A DNA stretch of 64,000 bases from Oceanobacillus timonensis (GTDB lineage Bacteria; Bacillota; Bacilli; Bacillales; Amphibacillaceae): positions 2,384,378-2,448,377 of the forward strand of contig NZ_LT800497.1 of NCBI RefSeq assembly GCF_900166635.1, in the 5' to 3' direction. The stretch's first letter is position 1. Each line of letters begins with the position of its first letter. The position numbers were made by a program, and so were the translations under genes. Below are positions 35,487 to 44,186 of the stretch, piece by piece. A model generated the notes under the pieces. That model had not been told where the DNA came from and did no database searches. It saw only the letters and a list, made by a program, of their open reading frames with translations.

Positions 35487-36674
35487 ATGTTACCATCTAT
35501 TTTTCAAAAGGCAGCAAACATCATATCCATTCTGGAAGAAAATCACTTCGAAGCTTACTTCGTTGGCGGCTGTGTGCGTGATTATATAACCGGACGCCCG
35601 ATTCATGATGTGGATATTGCTTCATCTGCCCTCCCTTCCGAAATTCAGGAGATTTTTCCAAAAGTTATTCCGGTAGGATTGGAACATGGTACCGTGATTG
35701 TCCGTTACGAGCAGGAATCATTTGAAGTCACCACTTACCGGACAGAAGGCGAATACAGTGACCACCGCCGCCCGGATGAGGTTCATTTTGTCCGTGATAT
35801 CAAGGAAGACTTAAAACGCAGGGATTTCACCATGAATGCGATAGCGATGGATATGAACGGAAAGATATTAGACCCTTTTGGCGGAAAACAAGCTATTGCC
35901 AGCGGGCGGATTCAGACGGTCGGAAATGCAGTGGACCGTTTTGAAGAGGATGCTTTACGTATTATTCGCGCTCTCCGCTTTTGCAGCCAATTAGGTTTTA
36001 CTATTGAAGAGAATACGAAGCAAGCGATGCAACGTTGCGGGGCATTAATCGATTACTTAGCAGTGGAACGGTTAACGGTAGAGTTAGAAAAGATGGTAGC
36101 AGGAACTTATTTCAAAAGAGCTGTCGATGATATATTTGAATTAGCATTGTATCATTATCTGCCTATTTTTAAAGCAGAGCCCTCACTATTAAAAGAATTA
36201 GAACCTGTTTCTTCGCTTGCGCCTGTGTTTGCATTCGTGGAACTGAAAAACACAGGTATTACAGCAGCAGCTTGCACGAAGGCTTATAAGTGTTCCAATC
36301 AACTGAAACAACAGGCAAACAACCTTGTGGATGCTTATCATCTCTATAAAAAGAGCGGAATCGATGCATGGTTTGTCTATCAATTGCCAAAAGAACAATG
36401 GGATGATTTTGTTTACTTAGTAAAACAGATCGATCAGCATACGATAGATAGACAAGAGCTGTACTTTATACGGGAGAAGCTCCCTATTTTATCTAAAAAA
36501 GAGCTTTGTGTGAACGGACATGATATCATGGAGTGGTTTCCGGAACGTCCAAAAGGAAAATGGATAAAAGATATATTGGATAAAATAGAATATCATATCG
36601 TTATCTCTAAACTCGCAAATGAAAAATCAAAAATAAAGGAATGGATACAATGGAATCTACCCGCTCAAAGTTAA
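35487..36674 (+). CDS. cca: CCA-adding tRNA nucleotidyltransferase
   Basis: Adds or repairs the 3'-CCA of tRNAs without a template. A class II nucleotidyltransferase of 395 residues: head motif FVGGCVRDYITGRPIHDVDI (residues 23-42) with the catalytic DVD, followed by RRDFTMNAIAMD and the helical tail. It starts four bases after the bshA stop and overlaps birA by 25 bases. Confidence 0.95.
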   Translation: MLPSIFQKAANIISILEENHFEAYFVGGCVRDYITGRPIHDVDIASSALPSEIQEIFPKVIPVGLEHGTVIVRYEQESFEVTTYRTEGEYSDHRRPDEVHFVRDIKEDLKRRDFTMNAIAMDMNGKILDPFGGKQAIASGRIQTVGNAVDRFEEDALRIIRALRFCSQLGFTIEENTKQAMQRCGALIDYLAVERLTVELEKMVAGTYFKRAVDDIFELALYHYLPIFKAEPSLLKELEPVSSLAPVFAFVELKNTGITAAACTKAYKCSNQLKQQANNLVDAYHLYKKSGIDAWFVYQLPKEQWDDFVYLVKQIDQHTIDRQELYFIREKLPILSKKELCVNGHDIMEWFPERPKGKWIKDILDKIEYHIVISKLANEKSKIKEWIQWNLPAQS

Positions 36675-37630
36675 TCAAGCTTCTATCCAAAAGTAAGGAG
36701 AGCTATATCTCCGGTCAAGCGCTTTCTGAAGCATTGGGTATTTCCCGGAATGCCGTTTGGAAACACATGAAAGACTTAGAGCGTGACGGCTATACCATCG
36801 ATGCGAAAAGAAGTCAGGGATATCGCATCGTTTCCTTTCCTGATAAAGTCAGCAGCAATACAATCCGCTGGGGGCTTGAAACAAAATGGATGGGACACCA
36901 CATTATTCACAAAGCATCGGTTGCTTCTACCCAATTAATTGGACATGAAGCGGCCCGGGAAAATGCACCGAATGGAACCATGATTATTGCTGAAGAACAG
37001 ACTGCCGGCAGAGGCAGAATGAAAAAAAACTGGTTTTCGGATAAAGAAGGTTTATGGTCCACTCTGCTTCTGCGGCCGCCGATTCCTCCAAATAAAGCTT
37101 CTGAGCTTACGTTATTAGCTGCGGTTGCGTTAAGGGACGCACTGCATGAGCTGACGGGTTTGTCTATCGGTATTAAATGGCCGAATGATTTATTAATCGG
37201 CGATAAAAAACTTTGTGGGATTTTAACGGAAATGCAGGGAGAGCAAGATCGGATTGATTATGTTTTAATCGGTTCCGGCTTAAATGTCAATCAGGATGAA
37301 GCAAGCTGGGATGCATCGATTCGTGATATTGCGACCTCATTGAAAATAGAGTCCGGGAAAAATTGGGATAAAAAAGAAATCGTCCAGAGCATATTAAAAC
37401 ACGTTGAAAACACGTATGAGGTATACTTAGAGACAGGATTTAAAGCCATTAAATCCAGGTGGGAAGAACATGCTTTTAAAATAGGGGAAAATATTAACAT
37501 TAAAACGTTTCATAATGAATGGTCAGGCAAATTCTTGGGTATCACAGATGAAGGGGCTTTAATTGCTGAATCACCGGATGGGAGCCCTGTAACCCTATAC
37601 TCCGCAGAAATAGAATGGTTTGACCGGTAA
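36650..37630 (+). CDS. birA: Biotin-[acetyl-CoA carboxylase] ligase and biotin repressor
   Basis: Attaches biotin to the carboxylase carrier protein and represses biotin genes. The 326-residue protein has an N-terminal helix-turn-helix (ALSEALGISRNAVWKHMKD, near residue 25), the ligase site AGRGRMKKNWFS near residue 120, GIKWPNDLLIG, and a C-terminal SH3-like domain. AAGGA at 36636-36640 fits ATG 36650 better than ATG 36641. In B. subtilis panBCD follow; here dinG comes next. Confidence 0.93.
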   Translation: MESTRSKLIKLLSKSKESYISGQALSEALGISRNAVWKHMKDLERDGYTIDAKRSQGYRIVSFPDKVSSNTIRWGLETKWMGHHIIHKASVASTQLIGHEAARENAPNGTMIIAEEQTAGRGRMKKNWFSDKEGLWSTLLLRPPIPPNKASELTLLAAVALRDALHELTGLSIGIKWPNDLLIGDKKLCGILTEMQGEQDRIDYVLIGSGLNVNQDEASWDASIRDIATSLKIESGKNWDKKEIVQSILKHVENTYEVYLETGFKAIKSRWEEHAFKIGENINIKTFHNEWSGKFLGITDEGALIAESPDGSPVTLYSAEIEWFDR

Positions 37631-37731
37631 AAGCAGATAATAGAAATCCATTGGGAGAACAGTCTGCTGTATGTATATAGAAATGCAGCACATGAATGAT
37701 CCTATCCAATGAAAAGAATGGAGGTGGTCTT

Positions 37732-40536
37732 ATGAAGTATGTTGTGATTGATTTAGAAACAACCGGTAATTCACCGGCAAAAGCAGGGAAAATCATTGAA
37801 ATAGGAATGGTTGTCATTGAAAATGATGAAATAAAAGAAACAAAAACAACGTTAATCAATCCGAATCAGCCGATACCGCCTTTCATTTCTCAGCTGACAG
37901 GTATTTATAATGAAGATGTGACAGATGCGCCATTATTTATAGATGAAGCAGAAGATATTACTCGTATGTTTCAGGACAGCTATATTATTGCACATAATGC
38001 AACTTTCGATGTCGGCTTCCTTAATACGGAATTAACATCCAATGGTTTTCCGGCATTAAAAAATCAGGTGCTGGATACAGTAGAGCTGTCCAGAATATTA
38101 TTCCCGGGTATATCCAGTTATAAATTAAGTTATCTGTCCACGTACTTTGATCTGCATCACGATGATCCGCACCGTGCTTTATCCGATGCTTATGTAACAG
38201 GAAAACTATTTTTAAAGTTAAAAGAAAAAATGGACCATCTGCCATATGAAACGTTATATAAGCTGAAAATGCTTGAAGATAAATTACAATCCGATTTAGC
38301 AGCTATCCTGGATTATCGTTTAGAGGAATTAGCATTCAAGGAACACCCCGATGATCAAATAAAACATTATCAGGGACTTGCTTTCCGTATGTCTGAAAAA
38401 GAAACAGAAACGGACTCCCGGTTAGATATATCATTTGGAGAATATTTAGATGCGATCTACCAGGAAGAAGGGGCTCTTGCGAAAGCATTCGCATCTTATG
38501 AACCGAGAGAGGGACAGCGGCAAATGTCTGAAACGATTTATGATGCGTTCTCTGCCAAAAAACACGCGTTTATTGAAGCGGGGACCGGGACAGGAAAATC
38601 GTTGGCTTATTTATTACCGGCTATTTACCAGGCTGTCAATCACCAAGAGCGCCTTATTATAAGTACATATACAACACAGTTGCAGAGCCAGCTGCTTGAA
38701 GAAGAAATTCCATTATTAAAAAAGATTATAGACACTCCTTTCAAAGTAGCGTTAATGAAAGGGAAGAATCATTATTTAAACCTGGAGAAATTTCTTTATG
38801 AGCTGGATTATGGACCAAAGGATAATTATGATTTTGTCTTAACAAAAGCGATTTTACTCGTGTGGATTACGGAAACCGAAACAGGGGATATTGATGAAAT
38901 CCAGTTACCGGCGGGGGGATATATTCTCTTCCAAAAGGTTTCTGCTGATGCAGAAAGAAATATGAACCCGAAATCTCCCTGGTTCCATCATTCCTATTAT
39001 CAATTGGCCAGGCGACGGGCTCAAAAAGCGGATATTCTGATTACGAATCATGCATTACTGTGTACGGATATGTTTAATGATTATGCTTTTTTACCAAGCT
39101 ATCAGAAAGTCATTATCGATGAGGCGCATCATTTTGAAGAAACGGCGTCCCATCATTACGGACTCAAGCTGGATTATATACAGATGCAATTCACCTGTAA
39201 TTATTTAGGAACAGCAGATGAAGATAAACAATTCCATACCGTTTTGAAGGCTTTTAATGTCGAACACAAAAAGGAATTGGCGGAGCAGTGGAATGCTGCT
39301 ATCAAAGAAGCAAAATACGATATTGACGAATTATTCCATCTTATTGAGCGATTTGTGATGGCACAACAGAAGAATGATAAAGCAACAAGCGATCTGGGAA
39401 GGGTGCAATATCGTATCAAGCCGGAGACATATCATCAGAATACCTGGCAGCTTGCTCAAGATATGGTTGCACGCCTGCGTATGCATTTTCAAAAGCAATT
39501 AGATGTTTTATTTCAGTTAAAGAATCATTATTCCTCAACCAATGGGGATGAAAAACAATTTCTTGAAGAGATTGCTCAGATGCAGGACGTGTTAGAAAAA
39601 TATAGGGAAGATTTAAAGATAATGTTCCAGGAACAAAATGAAGTAGCATTGATTAAATGGGCAGAGATAGATTTAAAGGGAAGTCACCATAGTGTATTTC
39701 TTTATAGTGAACCGTCTGATATAGCCCCGATATTAGCTGAAAACTTTTTCGCTAAAAAGAGCAGCGTTATTTTCACCAGTGCCACATTGACGATGGGAAG
39801 CTCCTTTACATTTATCAAAGAGCGATTGGGAGTAGCGGAACAAGATTTGTTAACAGAACAAATTGCTTCTCCATTCCATTACGATAAACAAGTACAGCTG
39901 TTAATTCCGACTGATTTTCCGGATATTAAATATGGCAACATGGATGACTTTGTCTATGCAGTATGTGAATCCATCTTATCGTTAGCAGAAGTGACCTCGG
40001 GGAGAATGCTGGTCTTGTTTACTTCTTATGATATGCTAAAAAAAGCGAATCATCTTCTAAAAGAAATGATGACAGATCAGCAGTATGTCATTATTGCTCA
40101 AGGTGTAACGAGCGGCAGCCGCAGCAGGTTGAAGAAAAATTTCCAATCCTATGATCAGGCAATCCTGCTCGGGACGAGTTCCTTCTGGGAGGGTGTAGAT
40201 ATACCCGGAGAAGATTTATCGGCGTTAGTGATGGCAAGACTGCCGTTTCAACCACCCAACCATCCTGTTTTTGAAGCGAAATCGCATCAAATGAAAGAAG
40301 AAGGAAAAAATCCGTTTATGGATTTATCCTTGCCGCAAGCTGTTATTAAATTTAAACAGGGATTTGGACGTTTAATCCGTTCCTCAGAGGACAGAGGCAT
40401 TGTATTTATTTGCGATGTGCGTGTGAAAACAGCAAGATACGGAAAATACTTTCTGGATTCTATCCCGGATGTACCAGTGTATTATGATACGACTCAACAT
40501 TTGATGAGCGCCGCAGAAGAATGGTTTCATCACTAG
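37732..40536 (+). CDS. dinG: DinG-type protein: DnaQ-like exonuclease fused to an XPD-like helicase domain
   Basis: A 934-residue protein. Residues 1-165 form a DEDD 3'-5' exonuclease (VIDLETTG, IIAHNATFDVGFL, HRALSDAYVT). The rest is a superfamily 2 helicase-like region with Walker A EAGTGTGKSLAYL near residue 290 and DEAHHFEE near residue 470, ending in GFGRLIRSSEDRG. No cysteine quartet for an iron-sulfur cluster is seen between the Walker A and B motifs, as remembered for Firmicutes DinG, which may act more as a nuclease than a helicase. GGAGGTGG precedes ATG 37732. Confidence 0.93.
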   Translation: MKYVVIDLETTGNSPAKAGKIIEIGMVVIENDEIKETKTTLINPNQPIPPFISQLTGIYNEDVTDAPLFIDEAEDITRMFQDSYIIAHNATFDVGFLNTELTSNGFPALKNQVLDTVELSRILFPGISSYKLSYLSTYFDLHHDDPHRALSDAYVTGKLFLKLKEKMDHLPYETLYKLKMLEDKLQSDLAAILDYRLEELAFKEHPDDQIKHYQGLAFRMSEKETETDSRLDISFGEYLDAIYQEEGALAKAFASYEPREGQRQMSETIYDAFSAKKHAFIEAGTGTGKSLAYLLPAIYQAVNHQERLIISTYTTQLQSQLLEEEIPLLKKIIDTPFKVALMKGKNHYLNLEKFLYELDYGPKDNYDFVLTKAILLVWITETETGDIDEIQLPAGGYILFQKVSADAERNMNPKSPWFHHSYYQLARRRAQKADILITNHALLCTDMFNDYAFLPSYQKVIIDEAHHFEETASHHYGLKLDYIQMQFTCNYLGTADEDKQFHTVLKAFNVEHKKELAEQWNAAIKEAKYDIDELFHLIERFVMAQQKNDKATSDLGRVQYRIKPETYHQNTWQLAQDMVARLRMHFQKQLDVLFQLKNHYSSTNGDEKQFLEEIAQMQDVLEKYREDLKIMFQEQNEVALIKWAEIDLKGSHHSVFLYSEPSDIAPILAENFFAKKSSVIFTSATLTMGSSFTFIKERLGVAEQDLLTEQIASPFHYDKQVQLLIPTDFPDIKYGNMDDFVYAVCESILSLAEVTSGRMLVLFTSYDMLKKANHLLKEMMTDQQYVIIAQGVTSGSRSRLKKNFQSYDQAILLGTSSFWEGVDIPGEDLSALVMARLPFQPPNHPVFEAKSHQMKEEGKNPFMDLSLPQAVIKFKQGFGRLIRSSEDRGIVFICDVRVKTARYGKYFLDSIPDVPVYYDTTQHLMSAAEEWFHH

Positions 40537-40682
40537 CTTATTGGACATATCATCAAAAGCGATGGCAAGATTGGGATTTTTTTGCCGGCACGAAAGTTTT
40601 CAGGGGTATTTGTTTACAGAAGCTATACATCTAGGTATAGTAAATGATGAAAGATAAACTTATAAGAAACGGATGGAGTGAC

Positions 40683-41198
40683 ATGAGGGAATCAAATAAT
40701 AGATGGGTATTATGGACGCTGATCATCATTGCGCTTCTCTTACTTGCAGGAGTAGGTTACGGTATTTATTTATATCAGGTAATCAACGATAACCGCACAG
40801 AAGGATTTGATGACACAAAAAATCAGATAGAAACACAGACCTCTTATCATGATGTTCATTCGATACAAGGATACTATGGAGAAAATAACTACCATGTATT
40901 TTATGCAAGTAATGAAGACAATGAGGAACGTTTGATTTTTCTCCCGTTGGAAGGGGAAGAACGCGAATTAATTGTGATTAATACAGAAGATATGATGAGT
41001 GAAGAAGCGATTTTAGATGCTTGGTCATCCAGCTGTGATACGTGTACCTTTGCCGATATCAGTCCTGCCTATGAAGATGGGGAGGCGTTATGGGAGATTA
41101 CGTACCATGATAAAGACAACCAGTTTGTCATGGATTACTATTCCATTGATGGAGAGAATTTAGAAGAGCGATACACATATAATCAGATGTTCCCATAA
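40683..41198 (+). CDS. ypmB: Membrane-anchored DUF5590 protein (YpmB-like)
   Basis: 171 residues: one N-terminal membrane helix (LWTLIIIALLLLAGVGYGIYLY) and an outward-facing acidic domain. It holds the position of B. subtilis YpmB between dinG and asnS; ypmA and aspB, which flank it there, are absent. GGAGTGA (40675-40680) supports ATG 40683 over an in-frame ATG at 40644. It has two cysteines in SSCDTCTF. Function unknown. Confidence 0.75.
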   Translation: MRESNNRWVLWTLIIIALLLLAGVGYGIYLYQVINDNRTEGFDDTKNQIETQTSYHDVHSIQGYYGENNYHVFYASNEDNEERLIFLPLEGEERELIVINTEDMMSEEAILDAWSSSCDTCTFADISPAYEDGEALWEITYHDKDNQFVMDYYSIDGENLEERYTYNQMFP

Positions 41199-41294
41199 GC
41201 AGGGAGGCTGCTTGAAGCAGCAAAAAGAATCATATATTGTACAAACACATGCATCCTAAACAGATGCCGAATAACGAGTTGGAGGATTTTTAAG

Positions 41295-42587
41295 ATGAAG
41301 ATAACCATTCAAGAAGCACCTAATCACGTAGAGAAGGAGGTCACCATCGGCGGCTGGCTGGCCAATAAACGTTCCAGCGGTAAAATTGCCTTCTTACAGC
41401 TTCGTGACGGTACCGGCTTTATGCAAGGAGTTGTTGTGAAAAGCGATGTTACTGAGGAAGTATTCTCAAGGGCAAAGAACCTGACACAAGAAACGTCCTT
41501 ATATGTCACCGGGAAAATTGTGGAAGATACACGTTCTGATTTTGGTTATGAAATGCAAGTGTCTGATTTGGAAGTTATCCATGAAGCAACAGATTACCCA
41601 ATTACACCCAAAAATCATGGAACCGAATTTTTAATGGATCACCGTCATCTATGGTTGCGTTCTAAAAAACAGCATGCCGTGATGAAAATCCGTAACGAAA
41701 TTATCCGTGCTACCTACGAATTCTTTAATACCAATGGTTTTGTCAAGGTAGACCCGCCTATTTTAACTGGTTCCTCCGCAGAAGGAACAACGGAACTTTT
41801 TCATACCAAATATTTTGATGAAGAAGCTTACTTATCTCAAAGCGGACAGCTTTATATGGAAGCAGCAGCAATGGCATTAGGAAAGGTATTCTCGTTCGGT
41901 CCTACTTTTCGTGCTGAAAAATCCAAAACAAGAAGACACTTGATTGAATTTTGGATGATTGAGCCGGAGATGGCATTTATGGATCACGAGGACAGCTTAC
42001 AAGTACAAGAAAACTATGTGAGTTTTGTGGTGCAGGCAGTACTTAAAAATTGTGCTTTAGAGCTGAAAACATTAGATCGGGATACATCGAAATTAGAGCA
42101 AATTCAGGCTCCATTTCCGCGCATCACCTATGATGAAGCCGTAGAATTATTAAAAGAAAAAGGGTTTGAGGATATTGAATGGGGAGAGGACTTTGGCGCC
42201 CCCCATGAAACAGCTATTGCAGAAAGCTATGACAAGCCTGTCTTCATTACCAATTATCCAAAGGACATTAAAGCATTTTACATGCAGCCGCATCCAGAAA
42301 GAACCGATGTTGTCCTTTGTGCAGATTTAATTGCTCCGGAAGGCTATGGCGAAATTATCGGCGGTTCCCAGCGAATTGATGATTTGGCGTTAATGGAACA
42401 ACGATATCAAGAACATGGCTTGACCGGACCTGCTTACGAGTGGTACTTAGAATTGCGTAAATACGGCAGTGTACCGCACAGCGGATTCGGGCTGGGACTA
42501 GAAAGAACGGTAGCCTGGTTATCTGGTGTAGAACATGTCCGGGAAACCATTCCATTCCCAAGACTGTTGAACCGTTTATATCCTTAA
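41295..42587 (+). CDS. asnS: Asparaginyl-tRNA synthetase
   Basis: Charges tRNA-Asn. A class IIb synthetase of 430 residues: an N-terminal OB anticodon-binding domain (residues 1-100), motif 2 around [16 protein letters not shown], and motif 3 [15 protein letters not shown] near the C-terminus. GGAGG (41280-41284) precedes ATG 41295. No T-box leader is recognisable upstream; the 96-base gap has no specifier-type structure that I can see. Confidence 0.96.
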   Translation: MKITIQEAPNHVEKEVTIGGWLANKRSSGKIAFLQLRDGTGFMQGVVVKSDVTEEVFSRAKNLTQETSLYVTGKIVEDTRSDFGYEMQVSDLEVIHEATDYPITPKNHGTEFLMDHRHLWLRSKKQHAVMKIRNEIIRATYEFFNTNGFVKVDPPILTGSSAEGTTELFHTKYFDEEAYLSQSGQLYMEAAAMALGKVFSFGPTFRAEKSKTRRHLIEFWMIEPEMAFMDHEDSLQVQENYVSFVVQAVLKNCALELKTLDRDTSKLEQIQAPFPRITYDEAVELLKEKGFEDIEWGEDFGAPHETAIAESYDKPVFITNYPKDIKAFYMQPHPERTDVVLCADLIAPEGYGEIIGGSQRIDDLALMEQRYQEHGLTGPAYEWYLELRKYGSVPHSGFGLGLERTVAWLSGVEHVRETIPFPRLLNRLYP

Positions 42588-42670
42588 TAAAGAAGATATC
42601 TAAGAAACAACGTTCTGAGCGCTTTATTTTTGGCTTTCAGGACCAAAATATGAAGATTTCCTGTACGCAA

Positions 42671-42709
42671 AAATCCCTTGCTTTTAAGCGAGGGATTTCC
42701 TTTCTTTTT
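42671..42709 (+). terminator. Intrinsic terminator after asnS
   Basis: An 11-bp stem AAATCCCTTGC/GCGAGGGATTT (42671-42681 with 42688-42698, one G-T pair) and a T-rich run. Confidence 0.85.
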
Positions 42710-42722
42710 GATGAAGAAAAAA

Positions 42723-42731
42723 TGCTATACT
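42723..42731 (+). promoter_or_regulatory. Extended -10 promoter of dnaD-nth
   Basis: TGC (42723-42725) before TATACT (42726-42731); the TTGATG at 42708-42713 is too close to act as its -35. Confidence 0.5.
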
Positions 42732-42750
42732 GTTATCTGAGGTGCTAGAA

Positions 42751-43440
42751 ATGACTAAAAAAATAAATTATCAAGAAATTATCCAGGATCAAATGACTGT
42801 TCCTAAAAAATTGCTGACAAACTATCATCAATTAGGCCTTCATGAAACGGAACTTATTTTGCTGTTGCAGCTTTCCCGTTTTGCAAATGAAGGGAATCAT
42901 TTTCCTACGCCTTTTGAGCTGGCACAAACAGCCAGTATTTCAGAAGAAGAAGCAGCTAATATGCTTCGGAAATTAGTGCAAAGAGGATTCTTGTCCATTG
43001 AAAAAAACAATTCTGACCAGACACCAATCAGTGAATCATACTCTTTGGAGCCTTTGTTGGAAAAACTATACGATGAAGAAGCTGCTGTTGTGAATCATGA
43101 AGAAGAACACATAGGGAATATTTTTATTTTATTTGAACAAGAATTTGGCCGACCTTTATCCCCATTTGAAATAGAAACGGTCAACAGCTGGCTGGATGAA
43201 GATGAAATAGAGCCCTCTTTGATAAAAGCGGGTTTGCGTGAATCTGTATTGATGAGCAAATTAAACTTTAAATATATCGATCGGATTTTAAGAGAATGGA
43301 AGAAAAAAGGGATTCATACCGTACAAGATGCGAGAAAGGCAAGCAGGCAATTTCATCAGAATAAAACGGAGACTAACAACACGGAGACACGCCCGAAACG
43401 GGATACATCCTTTTATTATAATTGGCTGGAAGGAGAATAA
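42751..43440 (+). CDS. dnaD: DnaD replication initiation protein
   Basis: Acts in primosome assembly at oriC and at stalled forks. The 229-residue protein has an N-terminal winged-helix DDBH1 domain (residues 1-110) and a C-terminal DDBH2 domain with FEQEFGRPLSPFEIETVNSW near residue 132. The tail ends in the DnaD-type FYYNWLEG. GAGGTG (42739-42744) sets ATG 42751. nth follows after four bases. Confidence 0.94.
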   Translation: MTKKINYQEIIQDQMTVPKKLLTNYHQLGLHETELILLLQLSRFANEGNHFPTPFELAQTASISEEEAANMLRKLVQRGFLSIEKNNSDQTPISESYSLEPLLEKLYDEEAAVVNHEEEHIGNIFILFEQEFGRPLSPFEIETVNSWLDEDEIEPSLIKAGLRESVLMSKLNFKYIDRILREWKKKGIHTVQDARKASRQFHQNKTETNNTETRPKRDTSFYYNWLEGE

Positions 43441-43444
43441 AATA

Positions 43445-44098
43445 ATGCTGAATAACACACAAATCAGACGATGTTTAGATGCCATGGCTGAAATGTTTCC
43501 GAATGCCAAGGGGGAGCTTGTTCATTCCAATCCATTTGAATTAGTGATTGCTGTTTTGCTGTCGGCACAGTGTACAGATAAATTGGTTAATAAAGTGACA
43601 GCGGATTTATTTAAAAAGTATAAAACCCCGGAGGATTATCTCGCTGTGCCATTAGAAGAATTGGAAAATGATATTCGTTCGATCGGTTTGTACAGGTCCA
43701 AAGCCAAAAATATTCAAAAGCTTTGCCGTACATTAATCGACAAGTTTGATGGGGAAGTGCCCCAAACCAAAGAAGAACTGATTCAATTGGCCGGCGTCGG
43801 CAGAAAGACAGCTAATGTGGTTGCTTCTGTTGCTTTTGATGAACCTTCTATCGCCGTTGATACACATGTGGAGCGTGTGTCAAAACGATTAGGTATTTGC
43901 AGGTGGAAAGACAGTGTGACTGAAGTAGAAAATACGCTGATGCGTAAAGTTCCAAGGGATGAATGGAGTGTCACGCATCACCGGATGATTTTCTTTGGCC
44001 GCTACCATTGCAGAGCCAGGAACCCTAAATGTCCGGAATGCCCGCTACTGGATATCTGCCGGGAAGGTCAAAAACGAATGAAGAAAATAGGGGAGTAG
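43445..44098 (+). CDS. nth: Endonuclease III
   Basis: A base-excision repair DNA glycosylase/AP lyase for oxidised pyrimidines. The 217-residue protein has the helix-hairpin-helix with catalytic lysine, QLAGVGRKTANVV, the catalytic aspartate in AVDTHVERVS, and an iron-sulfur loop with four cysteines spaced C-x6-C-x2-C-x5-C (from CRARNPKC). Coupled to dnaD. In B. subtilis ypoC follows nth; here the PBP gene does, on the opposite strand. Confidence 0.96.
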   Translation: MLNNTQIRRCLDAMAEMFPNAKGELVHSNPFELVIAVLLSAQCTDKLVNKVTADLFKKYKTPEDYLAVPLEELENDIRSIGLYRSKAKNIQKLCRTLIDKFDGEVPQTKEELIQLAGVGRKTANVVASVAFDEPSIAVDTHVERVSKRLGICRWKDSVTEVENTLMRKVPRDEWSVTHHRMIFFGRYHCRARNPKCPECPLLDICREGQKRMKKIGE

Positions 44099-44145
44099 GA
44101 TGAAATATTCTGTTTGCGTAATCATTTCCATATAATCACATAATC

Positions 44146-44185
44146 AAAAAATCCCGATCTGCTGATTCAGATCGGGATTTTTTGA
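44146..44185. terminator. Bidirectional terminator between nth and the PBP gene
   Basis: A 15-bp stem AAAAAATCCCGATCT/AGATCGGGATTTTTT around 8 bases, with A- and T-runs on both sides, serving the convergent genes. Confidence 0.93.
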
Positions 44186-44186
44186 T

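Noticed and set aside
41199..41294. Possible T-box leader of asnS
   Set aside because: The gap is under 100 bases and shows neither the T-box sequence nor a terminator hairpin.
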